From assembly GCF_013033355.1 (NCBI RefSeq), contig NZ_WQDY01000015.1:31586-95585 (forward strand): a stretch of DNA of 64,000 nucleotides. The letters run 5' to 3'. The translations under genes were made by a program, and so were the position numbers. This stretch comes from Ruegeria lacuscaerulensis. GTDB lineage: Bacteria > Pseudomonadota > Alphaproteobacteria > Rhodobacterales > Rhodobacteraceae. Under the pieces are notes generated by a model, which ran no database searches, was not told where the DNA came from, and saw only the letters and a program-made list of their open reading frames with translations. Of this stretch, positions 55,552-63,979 are shown piece by piece (position 1 is the stretch's first letter; every line of letters starts with the position of its first letter).

Positions 55552-56528
55552 TCAGCCGCTTCCCTGCTGCTTTGTCCTGCTACGGTCTCTGACTGCAGGC
55601 CGAGTTTTGCGAACAGGATTGCATCTGTATCCTCTTCGGGGTTTTCGGCCGTCAAAAGGGTCTCTCCTACAAAGATCGAGTTTGCACCCGCAAAGAAACA
55701 CATCGCCTGCAGTTCATCGCTCATGTCGCTGCGCCCGGCGGACAATCGGACATATGAGGTTGGCATCATGATCCGAGCTGTTGCAATCACACGTACGAAA
55801 TCAATAGGGTCGATCGGTTTGGCATCGGCCAAGGGTGTGTCTTCTTGCGGCATCAGCATGTTGATCGGGACCGAATCCGGAGCCGGATTCATATTTGCCA
55901 GAGTCACCAGCATGTCGACACGGTCCTGCGTTTCCTCGCCCATGCCGAGGATTCCGCCGGAACACACTTTGATCCCAGCTTCTTGCACACGGTTCATCGT
56001 GTCGATCCGATCCGAAAACGTACGCGTTGTGATCACTTCGGGGTAATATCGTTCCGACGTGTCGATGTTGTGGTTGTAATAATCCAACCCGGCATCGCGA
56101 AGGCGGATTACCTGATTGTCGTCTAGCATTCCCAACGTCATGCAGGTTTCCATTCCCAGTGCCCGGACGCCTTCGACCATGGCAACCAGTGCATCCATGT
56201 CACGATCCTTGGGTTCGCGCCATGCCGCCCCCATGCAAAACCGGGTTGCGCCGCCGTCGCGGGCTTGTCGAGCTTGGGTCAGAACACGTTCGACCTCGAT
56301 CAGTTTGGAGGCAGAAAGTTTTGATCCGTTCCGTGCGGACTGAGAACAATACGCGCAGTCCTCGGCACACCCACCTGTCTTGATGGACAAGAGCTTGGAG
56401 GTCTGAACCTTATTGGGATCAAAATGCGTGCGGTGAACGGATTGAGCGCGAAACATCAAGTCCATAAGGGGCAGATCATGCAGGGTCTGAGCGTCTTCGC
56501 GGGTCCAGTTCGTCGTGGCAACAGTCAT
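55548..56528 (-). CDS. bioB: Biotin synthase
   Basis: 326-aa radical SAM enzyme inserting sulphur into dethiobiotin. The [4Fe-4S] motif is Cys54, Cys58, Cys61 in CAEDCAYC. [2Fe-2S] ligands are expected in the FCMGAAWREP, METCMTLGML and CSGGILGMGE segments. First gene of bioBFDAGC. The ATG at 56528 has no clear Shine-Dalgarno, because the BioR box ends 1 bp away; expression may be low or repressible at translation as well. Confidence 0.97.
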   Translation of the reverse strand: MTVATTNWTREDAQTLHDLPLMDLMFRAQSVHRTHFDPNKVQTSKLLSIKTGGCAEDCAYCSQSARNGSKLSASKLIEVERVLTQARQARDGGATRFCMGAAWREPKDRDMDALVAMVEGVRALGMETCMTLGMLDDNQVIRLRDAGLDYYNHNIDTSERYYPEVITTRTFSDRIDTMNRVQEAGIKVCSGGILGMGEETQDRVDMLVTLANMNPAPDSVPINMLMPQEDTPLADAKPIDPIDFVRVIATARIMMPTSYVRLSAGRSDMSDELQAMCFFAGANSIFVGETLLTAENPEEDTDAILFAKLGLQSETVAGQSSREAAE

Positions 56529-56529
56529 T

Positions 56530-56539
56530 TTATAGATAA
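56530..56539. promoter_or_regulatory. BioR operator, proximal
   Basis: TTATAGATAA, which fits the alphaproteobacterial BioR consensus TTATMKATAA. It lies 1 bp before the bioB ATG, so binding by the GntR-type BioR repressor would sit at or below the start of translation. No bioR gene is in the window. Confidence 0.8.
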
Positions 56540-56570
56540 AATCCCATCATCTTGAGGCTGATGTTGATGT

Positions 56571-56580
56571 TTATAGATAA
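56571..56580. promoter_or_regulatory. BioR operator, distal
   Basis: A second identical TTATAGATAA, 41 bp upstream of the first (about four helical turns), within the presumed bioB promoter. The two boxes make tight control of the biotin operon likely. Confidence 0.8.
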
Positions 56581-56667
56581 AAATTTGTATAACAAGCCTC
56601 AACCCGGACATTTGGCGGGTTTCCGACCATCTCAGGCAGATTTGATCACGTAAAACCGGTATTGAAC

Positions 56668-57009
56668 TCAGATAATTTCAATAGTGCCCTTCATATGGGG
56701 GTGAAAGGCGCAGAAATACTCAAGCTCCATACCCTCGGTTACAAGGATTTCTGCACTCTGACCTTTAGACAGCTCCTGCGTACCCCAACCCTGTGCGTCA
56801 GCCGTGGCCGTGTGTGGCGCGATATCCAGATTGGTCCATTTGATGCGATCTCCAACGTGGACCGTTACCAGCGCGGGCTGAAACTCAAATCGGTGAATCC
56901 TGACCATATGTAGTACAGATGCTCGGGATGCTTGCGCGGGCAGGTTAAAAGCGACTGCTGACGCAGCCGCTTGGGTCACAATCTGACGTCGCGATAGCAG
57001 GCGCGGCAT
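56668..57009 (-). CDS. Amicyanin/plastocyanin-like cupredoxin
   Basis: 113-aa periplasmic copper protein for single-electron transfer. A twin-arginine-like signal (SRRQIVTQAAASAVAF) precedes a cupredoxin fold. Copper ligands fit His66 (PHTAT), Cys100, His103 and Met106, with the Cys-x-x-His-x-x-Met spacing of amicyanin (FCAFHPHM). The ATG at 57009 overlaps the stop of the DUF4142 gene, so the two are coupled. The locus of PQQ genes beside it suggests it takes electrons from a quinoprotein dehydrogenase (inference). Confidence 0.85.
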   Translation of the reverse strand: MPRLLSRRQIVTQAAASAVAFNLPAQASRASVLHMVRIHRFEFQPALVTVHVGDRIKWTNLDIAPHTATADAQGWGTQELSKGQSAEILVTEGMELEYFCAFHPHMKGTIEII

Positions 57010-57530
57010 CAATTCAGCGACTCTACCATCTTTTCGGCATGAACTTCATGGGCCTTGAAAATCTCTAAGCCTTGTTCAAACAAGGCCTTGACCTCTGCAT
57101 TGTCGATGTTCGGGATCATGCTACCCTCGACCAGATCATTAACCGCTTGATGGTACGCTAGTTCATTTGCTGCATATGCCGCATCAAATTCTGCACCGCG
57201 CAGCTGTGATAGCGTGTTGATGATCTCTTCCGCGTTGGCGTTGAGAGTCTGGCTGAAGGCATTGTCCTGCGCCGTCGCGCCGAGTTTGTTCAGCAACCCA
57301 AGCGCCGCTTCGTTCACGGCGGTGTGGTCGCGGATCATGGTATTGGCGAACTCATGGATGTCGGGGTTGTCCGAGAGCGCCAGCGCCAGATGAGCGTACC
57401 GTATGTCGATGACATCAGCAGTATAGGCGATATGCGCAAATTCCAGATCGTTCATGCCAGAAACGTCCTGAGCATAGACTGGTGCTGACAAGATCAAAGC
57501 GGTGGCGACGGCAGAGAAGAAGCGGTTCAT
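57009..57530 (-). CDS. DUF4142 exported helical protein
   Basis: 173 aa with a signal peptide ending near PVYAQ. A mostly helical, ferritin-like domain follows, with conserved His/Glu positions (FAHIAYTADVIDIRYAHLAL, MIRDHTAVNEAALGLLNKLG, HEVHAEKMVESL). DUF4142 members are periplasmic and of unknown function; the helix pattern suggests metal binding. ATG at 57530. It is directly upstream of, and translationally linked to, the cupredoxin. Confidence 0.85.
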   Translation of the reverse strand: MNRFFSAVATALILSAPVYAQDVSGMNDLEFAHIAYTADVIDIRYAHLALALSDNPDIHEFANTMIRDHTAVNEAALGLLNKLGATAQDNAFSQTLNANAEEIINTLSQLRGAEFDAAYAANELAYHQAVNDLVEGSMIPNIDNAEVKALFEQGLEIFKAHEVHAEKMVESLN

Positions 57531-57653
57531 CAAAGATACTCCATTGCGAATGGTTTGTATCTCCGAGTATCGACGTTCTCTTGTTCTTCGACATTGCTTG
57601 GCGTCCGAATAACCTGACAGATCGTCTACGAACAGGAACTATCGCGCGGTTGT

Positions 57654-57692
57654 GACCCGGACTTTATGTACTCGTGCGGTCAAGTCCGGGTC
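57654..57692 (-). terminator. Perfect 11-bp hairpin overlapping the pqqE stop
   Basis: GACCCGGACTT (57654-57664) and AAGTCCGGGTC (57682-57692) form a perfect stem with a 17-nt loop that includes the pqqE stop codon. No T-run follows on the minus strand. It probably marks the end of the pqq operon or protects its mRNA. Confidence 0.5.
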
Positions 57693-58774
57693 GGGTCCAG
57701 TGTTCGATAGACAAAGCCGCGGTCCTCCTGCGGTGATGCGTTTTGTAAAATCGCCTTGATCCGAGCGTGTTCTGGGGATTTTTGGCAAACTGGATCAGTC
57801 GCGGACGCGTCGCCTGCCAATGCCAGCGCTTGGCATCGGCACCCGCCAAAGTCCACCTCTTTGCGGTCGCAGCTTTTACATGGCTCAGGCATCCAGTCGG
57901 TGCCTCGGTACGCATTGAAGGCCGTGCTATCATACCAAATGTCACTCAGATGCCGATTCCTTACAGAGTCGAAATGCAGATGGCTCAGGGTTTGTGCGGC
58001 ATGACAGGGCAGTACCGTACCATTCGGAGTTACGTTTAGCCCGGTTGACCCCCATCCACCCATGCACGCCTTGGGATAATCTGCGTAGTAGTCAGGCGGG
58101 ACAAAGTCGAATGCCAAAACGCCCTGCAGTTGCTGTGCGGCCTTCGCCACCGTTTTCTTCACAGCCAAGGTTTGTTCAAACGACGGCATAAGATTGTGCC
58201 GGTTTTTCAAAGCCCATCCGTGAAACTGCACGCAGGCGACCTCTAACCTGCGGGCACCGAGTTCGACGGCCATTTCGATCGTCCGATCCAGGTCGTCCAG
58301 GTTTTGGCTGTGCATCACGGCGTTCAGAGTCAGCGGAATGCCCCGATCGCGGATTTCGCGGGCGATTTTCATCTTGCGGTCGAACCCGCCGCGATAACCT
58401 CCGATCCGATCGGCAAGTGCCGCGTTGGTGCCTTGCAGCGATAACTGAATATGGTCCAGGCCCGCGTCCTCAAGCCGATCGAGCCGTTTGGGTGTCAATC
58501 CCACGCCGGACGTAATCAGGTTGGTGTACAAACCCAGTTGGGCTGCATGACGGGTCAGGTCCTCTAGATCGCGGCGCGAGGCTGGTTCGCCTCCAGACAG
58601 ATGCAGTTGCAGAACGCCAAGGTCATACGCTTGCGAGAAGACATCTTTCCACGTGTCGGTGTCCAACTCGGTCTCTTTGCGTTCAAGTTCGACCGGATTG
58701 CTGCAATACGGGCAACTAAGGGGGCATCGATGGGTCAGCTCGGCCAGCAGTGCGATAGGCGGTGCGATACTCAT
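57680..58774 (-). CDS. pqqE: PqqA peptide cyclase (radical SAM)
   Basis: 364 aa. Forms the carbon-carbon bond between Glu and Tyr of the PqqA peptide. The radical SAM cluster is bound by Cys17, Cys21, Cys24 (CPLSCPYC). The C-terminal SPASM region has CKSCDRKEVDFGGCRCQA and further Cys for auxiliary clusters. ATGA overlap with pqqD. Full length. Confidence 0.96.
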   Translation of the reverse strand: MSIAPPIALLAELTHRCPLSCPYCSNPVELERKETELDTDTWKDVFSQAYDLGVLQLHLSGGEPASRRDLEDLTRHAAQLGLYTNLITSGVGLTPKRLDRLEDAGLDHIQLSLQGTNAALADRIGGYRGGFDRKMKIAREIRDRGIPLTLNAVMHSQNLDDLDRTIEMAVELGARRLEVACVQFHGWALKNRHNLMPSFEQTLAVKKTVAKAAQQLQGVLAFDFVPPDYYADYPKACMGGWGSTGLNVTPNGTVLPCHAAQTLSHLHFDSVRNRHLSDIWYDSTAFNAYRGTDWMPEPCKSCDRKEVDFGGCRCQALALAGDASATDPVCQKSPEHARIKAILQNASPQEDRGFVYRTLDPTRT

Positions 58775-59058
58775 GGCTTTACCATCACATACAGACGCCC
58801 GCGCAAAGTTTGTAAAAACTGTTGAACGTCTTTCTCAATGGTCTCGGCCGGAGCCCCAAATGTAGCAGCCAAAACCGCGATGATATCGCCAAACCGGGCT
58901 TGCCCATCGACCCTCGACAGGATTGCGACGCCAATATCGTCCAGTTCAATCACTTTCTCTGGTGCCATCAGAACAGTGCGATCACGTACTGCGTCGCGTT
59001 GAATCCGCACGCCGCGCGGCAGATAAGGGCGGTCCGATGCAGAGAAAACCAGCGTCAT
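58771..59058 (-). CDS. pqqD: PqqD, PqqA-binding chaperone
   Basis: 95-aa winged-helix-like protein that presents the PqqA peptide to PqqE. Seen: PYLPRGVRIQRDAVRD, MAPEKVIELDDIGVAILSRV. The true start is ATG 59058, overlapping the pqqC stop (ATGA); a longer frame upstream is inside pqqC. Confidence 0.94.
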   Translation of the reverse strand: MTLVFSASDRPYLPRGVRIQRDAVRDRTVLMAPEKVIELDDIGVAILSRVDGQARFGDIIAVLAATFGAPAETIEKDVQQFLQTLRGRLYVMVKP

Positions 59059-59783
59059 TTCATGCCTTCCCCGGGTTGCCAGGCACCGGGCGGGATCAGG
59101 CCGGGTTCGACATAGGCAGACCACAGCGCGTCGAGCTGTGCCCACAACACGTTGGTTTTGAAAATAAGGGCGTCGCAGGCCATATCCTCTTTCTCGGATG
59201 TGTCGGCGTGATCCAAAACCCAATTTAGGCCAAAAGCCACATCTTTAGGTGCCTGCGACAGTCGTTTTCGGAAGTAAGACAAGCTGTCCGCATTGGCGAA
59301 GTCGTAGTGCTCGAGCAGACCTTCGATCCGTTTTTCATGAATTTTTGGGGCGAACAGTTCTGTCAGTGAGGACGCTACAGCCTGAAGCATTGGCTTTTCG
59401 CGGACGTAATGCACATAAGCATCAACGGCGAATTGAGTTGCGGGCAGAACACCACGCCCCGAGGCGACGTAGTCGCTGTCCAACCCGACTGCCTCGGCCA
59501 GTTTCAGCCACCGTCGGATGCCGCCGCCCTCTTTCACGTCCCCGTCGTGATCTTCGATCCGGGACCGCCATTCGCGGCGGATATCTGGGTCGGTACAACG
59601 CGACATGAAAGCAGCGTCTTTCATGGGGATCGCCGCCTGATATGCCCAACGATTGATCACCCATGCGCGCACCTGGTCCGGGGAGCATTGACCGCTATGA
59701 AGCCGGTGGTGAAACGGATGTTTGTCGTGATACCGCTCGGCCCCGATCTGGCGCAGCCGTGCTTCGAGAGTTTCGCGGCTCAT
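59055..59783 (-). CDS. pqqC: Pyrroloquinoline-quinone synthase
   Basis: 242-aa oxidase that makes the last steps: ring closure and eight-electron oxidation to PQQ, with O2. Haem-oxygenase-like helical fold; YHDKHPFHHRLHSGQCSPDQ, WVINRWAYQAAIPMKDAAF and the EHYDFANADSLSYF segment are characteristic. ATGA overlap with pqqB and with pqqD. Confidence 0.96.
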   Translation of the reverse strand: MSRETLEARLRQIGAERYHDKHPFHHRLHSGQCSPDQVRAWVINRWAYQAAIPMKDAAFMSRCTDPDIRREWRSRIEDHDGDVKEGGGIRRWLKLAEAVGLDSDYVASGRGVLPATQFAVDAYVHYVREKPMLQAVASSLTELFAPKIHEKRIEGLLEHYDFANADSLSYFRKRLSQAPKDVAFGLNWVLDHADTSEKEDMACDALIFKTNVLWAQLDALWSAYVEPGLIPPGAWQPGEGMK

Positions 59784-60667
59784 ATCGTGATCTCCTGCCC
59801 GTCATAGGCAATGGTCCAGCCTGCAGATTCGACAAAGGCGCGCTCGGGTCCATCGGGCTGCAACATCGGGTTGGTGTTGTTGATGTGGATAAAGGCTTTG
59901 GCCGCGTCGATCCCGGCCAATTGCGCGACCGAACCGTCTGGGCCACTGACCGAGATATGCCCCATCCGCTGCCCTGTCTTCACCCCTGTTCCCGAGCGGA
60001 TCATCTCATCATCGTCCCAAAGCGTGCCGTCAAAAAACAGCTGATCCGCGTCCGAGAGTTGATCCATCAGGGCAGGGGTCACTTGGGCGCAACCAGGAAT
60101 ATAATAGGCAATCTTGTCGCCTGCAGTCAGGCGAACACCCACTGTTTGCTCTCCGATCAGATCGGTTTGAACGGTATCACCTTCCATGAAAAGCGGCACT
60201 TTACCGGGCACGGCGAACAAGCGCGCGCTGAGGCCGGGCTGCAGGGCGAATTCCTGATCAAGTGAAATCGGGGTCCGCAAAACCTTGTCGCGATTGACCG
60301 CATCAAAAATACGGTTCTGCGCTAGCACGTTCAGAATATCCCCTGTGGCGAACAACGAAAACGGGGTTTGTTCACGCAGGCTAAGCAACCCTGCAATGTG
60401 GTCGATATCTCCGTTTGTCAGCAATACCGAAGCCACAGGCGTATCGCGCAGTGTTCTGGGATGTAGTTTGGGGCAGTCCAGCATTTGTTGCCGGATGTCA
60501 GGTGAAGCGTTCAGTATGCTCCAACTTTCACCATCGGGCGAGACCGCTAAAGATGATTGGCCAGACGGCGGGATGACTCCCAAACGGGCATCCTCGCAGT
60601 TCCGACATCCACAATTCCATTGCGGCAATCCGCCGCCTGCAGAAGCCCCAAGAACCAGAAAATGCAC
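59780..60667 (-). CDS. pqqB: PqqB, metallo-hydrolase-like PQQ synthesis protein
   Basis: 295 aa, metallo-beta-lactamase fold (LGASAGGGLPQWNCGCRNC at the start, TNGDIDHIAGLLSL for metal ligands, FDGTLWDDDEMI). Hydroxylates the Tyr of the intermediate or helps in export, depending on the species. GTG start at 60667 with GGAGG 6 bp upstream. Follows pqqA by 26 bp. Confidence 0.95.
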   Translation of the reverse strand: MHFLVLGASAGGGLPQWNCGCRNCEDARLGVIPPSGQSSLAVSPDGESWSILNASPDIRQQMLDCPKLHPRTLRDTPVASVLLTNGDIDHIAGLLSLREQTPFSLFATGDILNVLAQNRIFDAVNRDKVLRTPISLDQEFALQPGLSARLFAVPGKVPLFMEGDTVQTDLIGEQTVGVRLTAGDKIAYYIPGCAQVTPALMDQLSDADQLFFDGTLWDDDEMIRSGTGVKTGQRMGHISVSGPDGSVAQLAGIDAAKAFIHINNTNPMLQPDGPERAFVESAGWTIAYDGQEITI

Positions 60668-60693
60668 CTCGGGCCTCCGCTGCGTTTACGTAA

Positions 60694-60801
60694 TCAGAAC
60701 AGGTCGCGCTCGTGCTCGCGGCCTTCATCCTCGGACGGAGAATACATGTTGATCTCCATGCCGCAATTTACTTCTTTCAGCTTCGGTGCGCTCCAGGTCA
60801 T
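60694..60801 (-). CDS. pqqA: PQQ precursor peptide
   Basis: 35-aa ribosomal precursor. The conserved Glu16 and Tyr20 (EINMY) are the residues joined by PqqE and turned into PQQ. N-terminus MTWSAPKLKEVNCG is typical. GGGAGG lies 5 bp before the ATG. It is too short for many gene callers. First gene of pqqABCDE, divergent from the nosR-like gene. Confidence 0.95.
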   Translation of the reverse strand: MTWSAPKLKEVNCGMEINMYSPSEDEGREHERDLF

Positions 60802-61000
60802 TGCTACCTCCCATAAATCACTGGCGTTGATGAGACCGTACATCTCGGGCCAGATTCAGAAAATGCTTCTTTGGTCGTACGGTTCGAGCGGTAGTTTTGA
60901 ACCCATTTCGGCCGAGGTCAACAGGCTTTAGGTCGTAGATTGTCAGCTTAGGACTTTTGTCGAATGTCGTCGGGTAAGACGGGCTTATAGTCTTGCGGCC

Positions 61001-63064
61001 ATGCGCGCGGTTATAGCAATGATCCTGCTGATGCTCGGCAGCCTGATGGCTGCGGCCGAGCCGCTGCCGCGCGAACGCATCGAGACATTTATCCGCGCCC
61101 CGTTTTCTCTGGGGGAGCGCCTCAACGAAAACGGGGTTTATTCGCTGTTGAACTCAGGCGGAATCGAGGCGGGTTATGTGTTTGAAACCGAACCCTTAGC
61201 GCCTTTGCCGGGGTTCTCCGGTGCCCCGATCAACGTGCTGGTTGTCTTGGATCTTGAAGGACGGTTCATGGACGTCCAGCTGATTGAACATAACGAACCC
61301 ATATTTGTGTCTGGTTTGGGCCAGGCACCGTTCCACAAGTTCTTTGAGCAATATGGAGGGCTGTCCATATCGGACTCGATCGTTGTTGGTACGCCGTACG
61401 GCGATGCTGCGTCCGGTTCACAGCTAGTTTATCTGGATGGCGTAACGAAGGCCACGGCGAGTGTCCGTATAGCGCATGAATCCGTCATGGGGGCGGCGCT
61501 GGCCGTTGCGCGCGAAAAGATGCAAGGGTTGGCAACCGCGCCACCCGCTTTTCCGAACCCAGACTATGACGAGACCCTCAGCTGGGAGGATCTGGTCGCT
61601 AAGGGGATCGCAACCAACAAGATCATAAAGAATTCAGATGTCGACGCCCTTTTCGAGGGGACATTGTGGGAAGATGACGATCCCGAGGCACAGGATTATC
61701 CGGACGAGGCTTATCTGGATTTGTGGGTGGTCGATCTGGGGCCCAAATCCATTGCGCGCGCGGCATTGTCCCAAGACAGTTTCGACGAGCTGCAGGGTTT
61801 TCTGGAGATTTCCGACAATGATGAACCAATCCTTCTGATCGAAACTGCGCGTCATGGGCTGGTCAGCGAAAAGTTCGTGCGAAACACAGCACCCGATTGG
61901 ATTTCTGCAGAGCAAGACGGGTTACCGGTCGCATTGCGCGACGCCGATCTGCTTGTCGAATTGGCCGATGGAATGCCAGACGGCGTCGCAATGATCCTGC
62001 GCACCGACCGTCGTTTGGGTTTTGATCCTTCACGCGAGTGGGTCCTGAAGGTTCTTGCCGTTCGCGAACACGGCATGTTCCAGCCCGAGACGGGGTCGGT
62101 GACACTAGAAGTGAGACATGTGACGCCCGATCGGTTCTTTGAGCGTCCGGTCCAGATCACGCCCGCCCCACCATGGCTAGAGGCCCTGCGAAATCGTCAG
62201 CCAGACATGATCATTTTGTCTGCATTGCTTGCCGGTCTAGTGCTGACGCTCGGTTTGCGGATGAATTCTTTTGCTGCGCAACCGCTGTTCACACCATATA
62301 GGCTCGTTATTCTCGCGGTCATCGTGGGATTCATTGGTTGGTGGGGACAGGGACAACTGTCCATTGTCACCGTGTTGGGTGTTATCCGAACAGCTATTGA
62401 CGGGGGCAGCTATGGGTTTTTGCTGTACGACCCGTTTTCGCTTTTGATCTGGGCGGTTTCGATTGCCGGGTTAATCGCTTGGGGCAGGGGCTTGTTCTGC
62501 GGGTGGCTCTGCCCGTTCGGCGCGCTTCAAGAGTTTGCACATCATCTGGGAAAAGCGCTCCGCTTGCCCCAGATCGAGCCATCGCGGGCGTGGGACCAAC
62601 GGTTGAAATGGCTGAAATACGTGATTCTTGGTGGCTTGATTGGCGTCGTGTTTCTGGCCCCAGACGAAGTTGACAAAGTGGCTGAGGTTGAACCTTTCAA
62701 AACCGCCATCACAACTTTCTTTATCCGCGAGTGGTACTATGCCGCATATGCGATTTTTTGGCTTATTCTGGGCATGGTAATGTTCAAAGGGTTTTGCCGC
62801 TATGTCTGTCCGTTGGGGGCGGTCATGGCGATCGGAGGCCTTCTTCGTGGCCGCGACTGGATCGAAAGACGAGCTGAATGCGGGTCACCGTGTCAACTGT
62901 GCAAGGTCAAGTGCAAGTACGGGGCTATTAAGCAGACTGGGGAAATTCAATATAATGAGTGTTTCCAATGTCTTGATTGCGTTGCCATCCATGATGACCG
63001 CAACCAATGTGTCCCATTGATTCTAGCCGCACGCCGTCAATCCAGAAAGGTCGCTGCAGAATGA
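61001..63064 (+). CDS. nosR: NosR/NirI-like flavin and iron-sulphur membrane protein
   Basis: 687 aa. Signal peptide, then a periplasmic FMN-binding domain with DGVTKATAS near 146-154 (Thr152 is the likely ApbE-type FMN attachment site). From about residue 400 there are several membrane helices with two CxxxCP pairs, CGWLCPFG (about 500) and CRYVCPLG (about 600), then two [4Fe-4S] sites (CGSPCQLCKVKC and CFQCLDC). It passes electrons across the membrane to a periplasmic acceptor. In denitrifiers the acceptor is NosZ, but no nosZ, D, F, Y or L follows. Divergent from pqqA; coupled with apbE. Confidence 0.88.
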   Translation: MRAVIAMILLMLGSLMAAAEPLPRERIETFIRAPFSLGERLNENGVYSLLNSGGIEAGYVFETEPLAPLPGFSGAPINVLVVLDLEGRFMDVQLIEHNEPIFVSGLGQAPFHKFFEQYGGLSISDSIVVGTPYGDAASGSQLVYLDGVTKATASVRIAHESVMGAALAVAREKMQGLATAPPAFPNPDYDETLSWEDLVAKGIATNKIIKNSDVDALFEGTLWEDDDPEAQDYPDEAYLDLWVVDLGPKSIARAALSQDSFDELQGFLEISDNDEPILLIETARHGLVSEKFVRNTAPDWISAEQDGLPVALRDADLLVELADGMPDGVAMILRTDRRLGFDPSREWVLKVLAVREHGMFQPETGSVTLEVRHVTPDRFFERPVQITPAPPWLEALRNRQPDMIILSALLAGLVLTLGLRMNSFAAQPLFTPYRLVILAVIVGFIGWWGQGQLSIVTVLGVIRTAIDGGSYGFLLYDPFSLLIWAVSIAGLIAWGRGLFCGWLCPFGALQEFAHHLGKALRLPQIEPSRAWDQRLKWLKYVILGGLIGVVFLAPDEVDKVAEVEPFKTAITTFFIREWYYAAYAIFWLILGMVMFKGFCRYVCPLGAVMAIGGLLRGRDWIERRAECGSPCQLCKVKCKYGAIKQTGEIQYNECFQCLDCVAIHDDRNQCVPLILAARRQSRKVAAE

Positions 63065-63951
63065 TGAACCGCCGACGATTCCTGGCCGTATCCGCGGCGG
63101 CTCTGGGGGCTCCTGCTACGGCTCAGCCGACTGAGTGGCGTGGTCACGCTATGGGTGCCGAAGTCAGCCTGACCTTCGATGCCAATCCTGAGGCAGCCGC
63201 GTCTGCGATCACCAAAGTGCAGGCTCTCCTGGATCGGGCCGAGTCTCTGTTCAGTCTGTATCGGCCGGACTCTGATTTGGTTCGCCTGAACCAAACCGGG
63301 ATTTTAGTGAATCCAGCGCCGGAAATGTTGGAGTTGTTAAGTATTTGTGATTGGGCACATGGCCGGACAGGGGGGCGGTTTGACCCTACGGTGCAACCGC
63401 TTTGGCTGGCGGCCGCCAACGGTCGCAATCTCGACGCTGCCCGAGAATTAATCGGTTGGGATAGGGTCCGGATATCCGAAGACAGAATTGTTCTGGGGCA
63501 GGGTCAGCAACTTACGATGAACGGCATCGCTCAGGGTTTTGTCACTGACCTTGTGGCCAACACATTGCGGAACGCAGGCTGGACCAATGTGCTGGTAAAT
63601 ATCGGTGAGTATTACGCCGCTGGCCGAATCTGGAGGCTGGGAGTTTCGGACCCGGTGCATGGCATTGTTCAAACCGTCAGGCTTCGGGATCGGGCTATCG
63701 CAACTTCCAGCCCCTCTGTGCTTCGTTTGAGCCCTGTTCATCTCCATATCCTGAATGCAAAAAACGAACGTCCTGCACTATGGTCGACTGTCAGTGTGGA
63801 AGCCGCAAACGCTGCAATGGCCGACGCGCTCTCCACCGCGTTGTGCCATGTCCCAGCCAGTGAAATTGCAGATATACTATCGCTTTCAAAGGGCAATCCC
63901 AAAGCCATTTGCACCCATGAAAGCGGCGAAGTATCGATATTTTATTCCTAA
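63061..63951 (+). CDS. apbE: FAD:protein FMN transferase
   Basis: 296-aa ApbE-family enzyme (NosX type) that moves FMN from FAD to a Thr of its target. Tat-like signal MNRRRFLAVSAAALGA, then RGHAMGAEVSLTFD, TGGRFDPTVQPLW, NGIAQGFVTDLV and VNIGEYYAAG family blocks; the last usually reads NIGGE, so one active-site block is slightly altered. ATGATG at 63061 overlaps the nosR-like stop. Its likely substrate is the neighbouring NosR-like protein. Confidence 0.9.
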   Translation: MMNRRRFLAVSAAALGAPATAQPTEWRGHAMGAEVSLTFDANPEAAASAITKVQALLDRAESLFSLYRPDSDLVRLNQTGILVNPAPEMLELLSICDWAHGRTGGRFDPTVQPLWLAAANGRNLDAARELIGWDRVRISEDRIVLGQGQQLTMNGIAQGFVTDLVANTLRNAGWTNVLVNIGEYYAAGRIWRLGVSDPVHGIVQTVRLRDRAIATSSPSVLRLSPVHLHILNAKNERPALWSTVSVEAANAAMADALSTALCHVPASEIADILSLSKGNPKAICTHESGEVSIFYS

Positions 63952-63952
63952 A

Positions 63953-63979
63953 GTCAGCCCTGTTTTTTTCAGGGCTGAC
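63953..63979 (+). terminator. Hairpin after apbE
   Basis: Perfect 10-bp stem GTCAGCCCTG / CAGGGCTGAC with a seven-T loop, 1 bp past the apbE stop, then GTTTGATTT. A terminator of the nosR-apbE unit. Confidence 0.75.

Noticed and set aside
61001..63064. Reading this as proof of nitrous oxide reduction
   Set aside because: No nosZ or nosDFYL is present and a terminator follows apbE; NosR-like proteins also occur outside denitrification.
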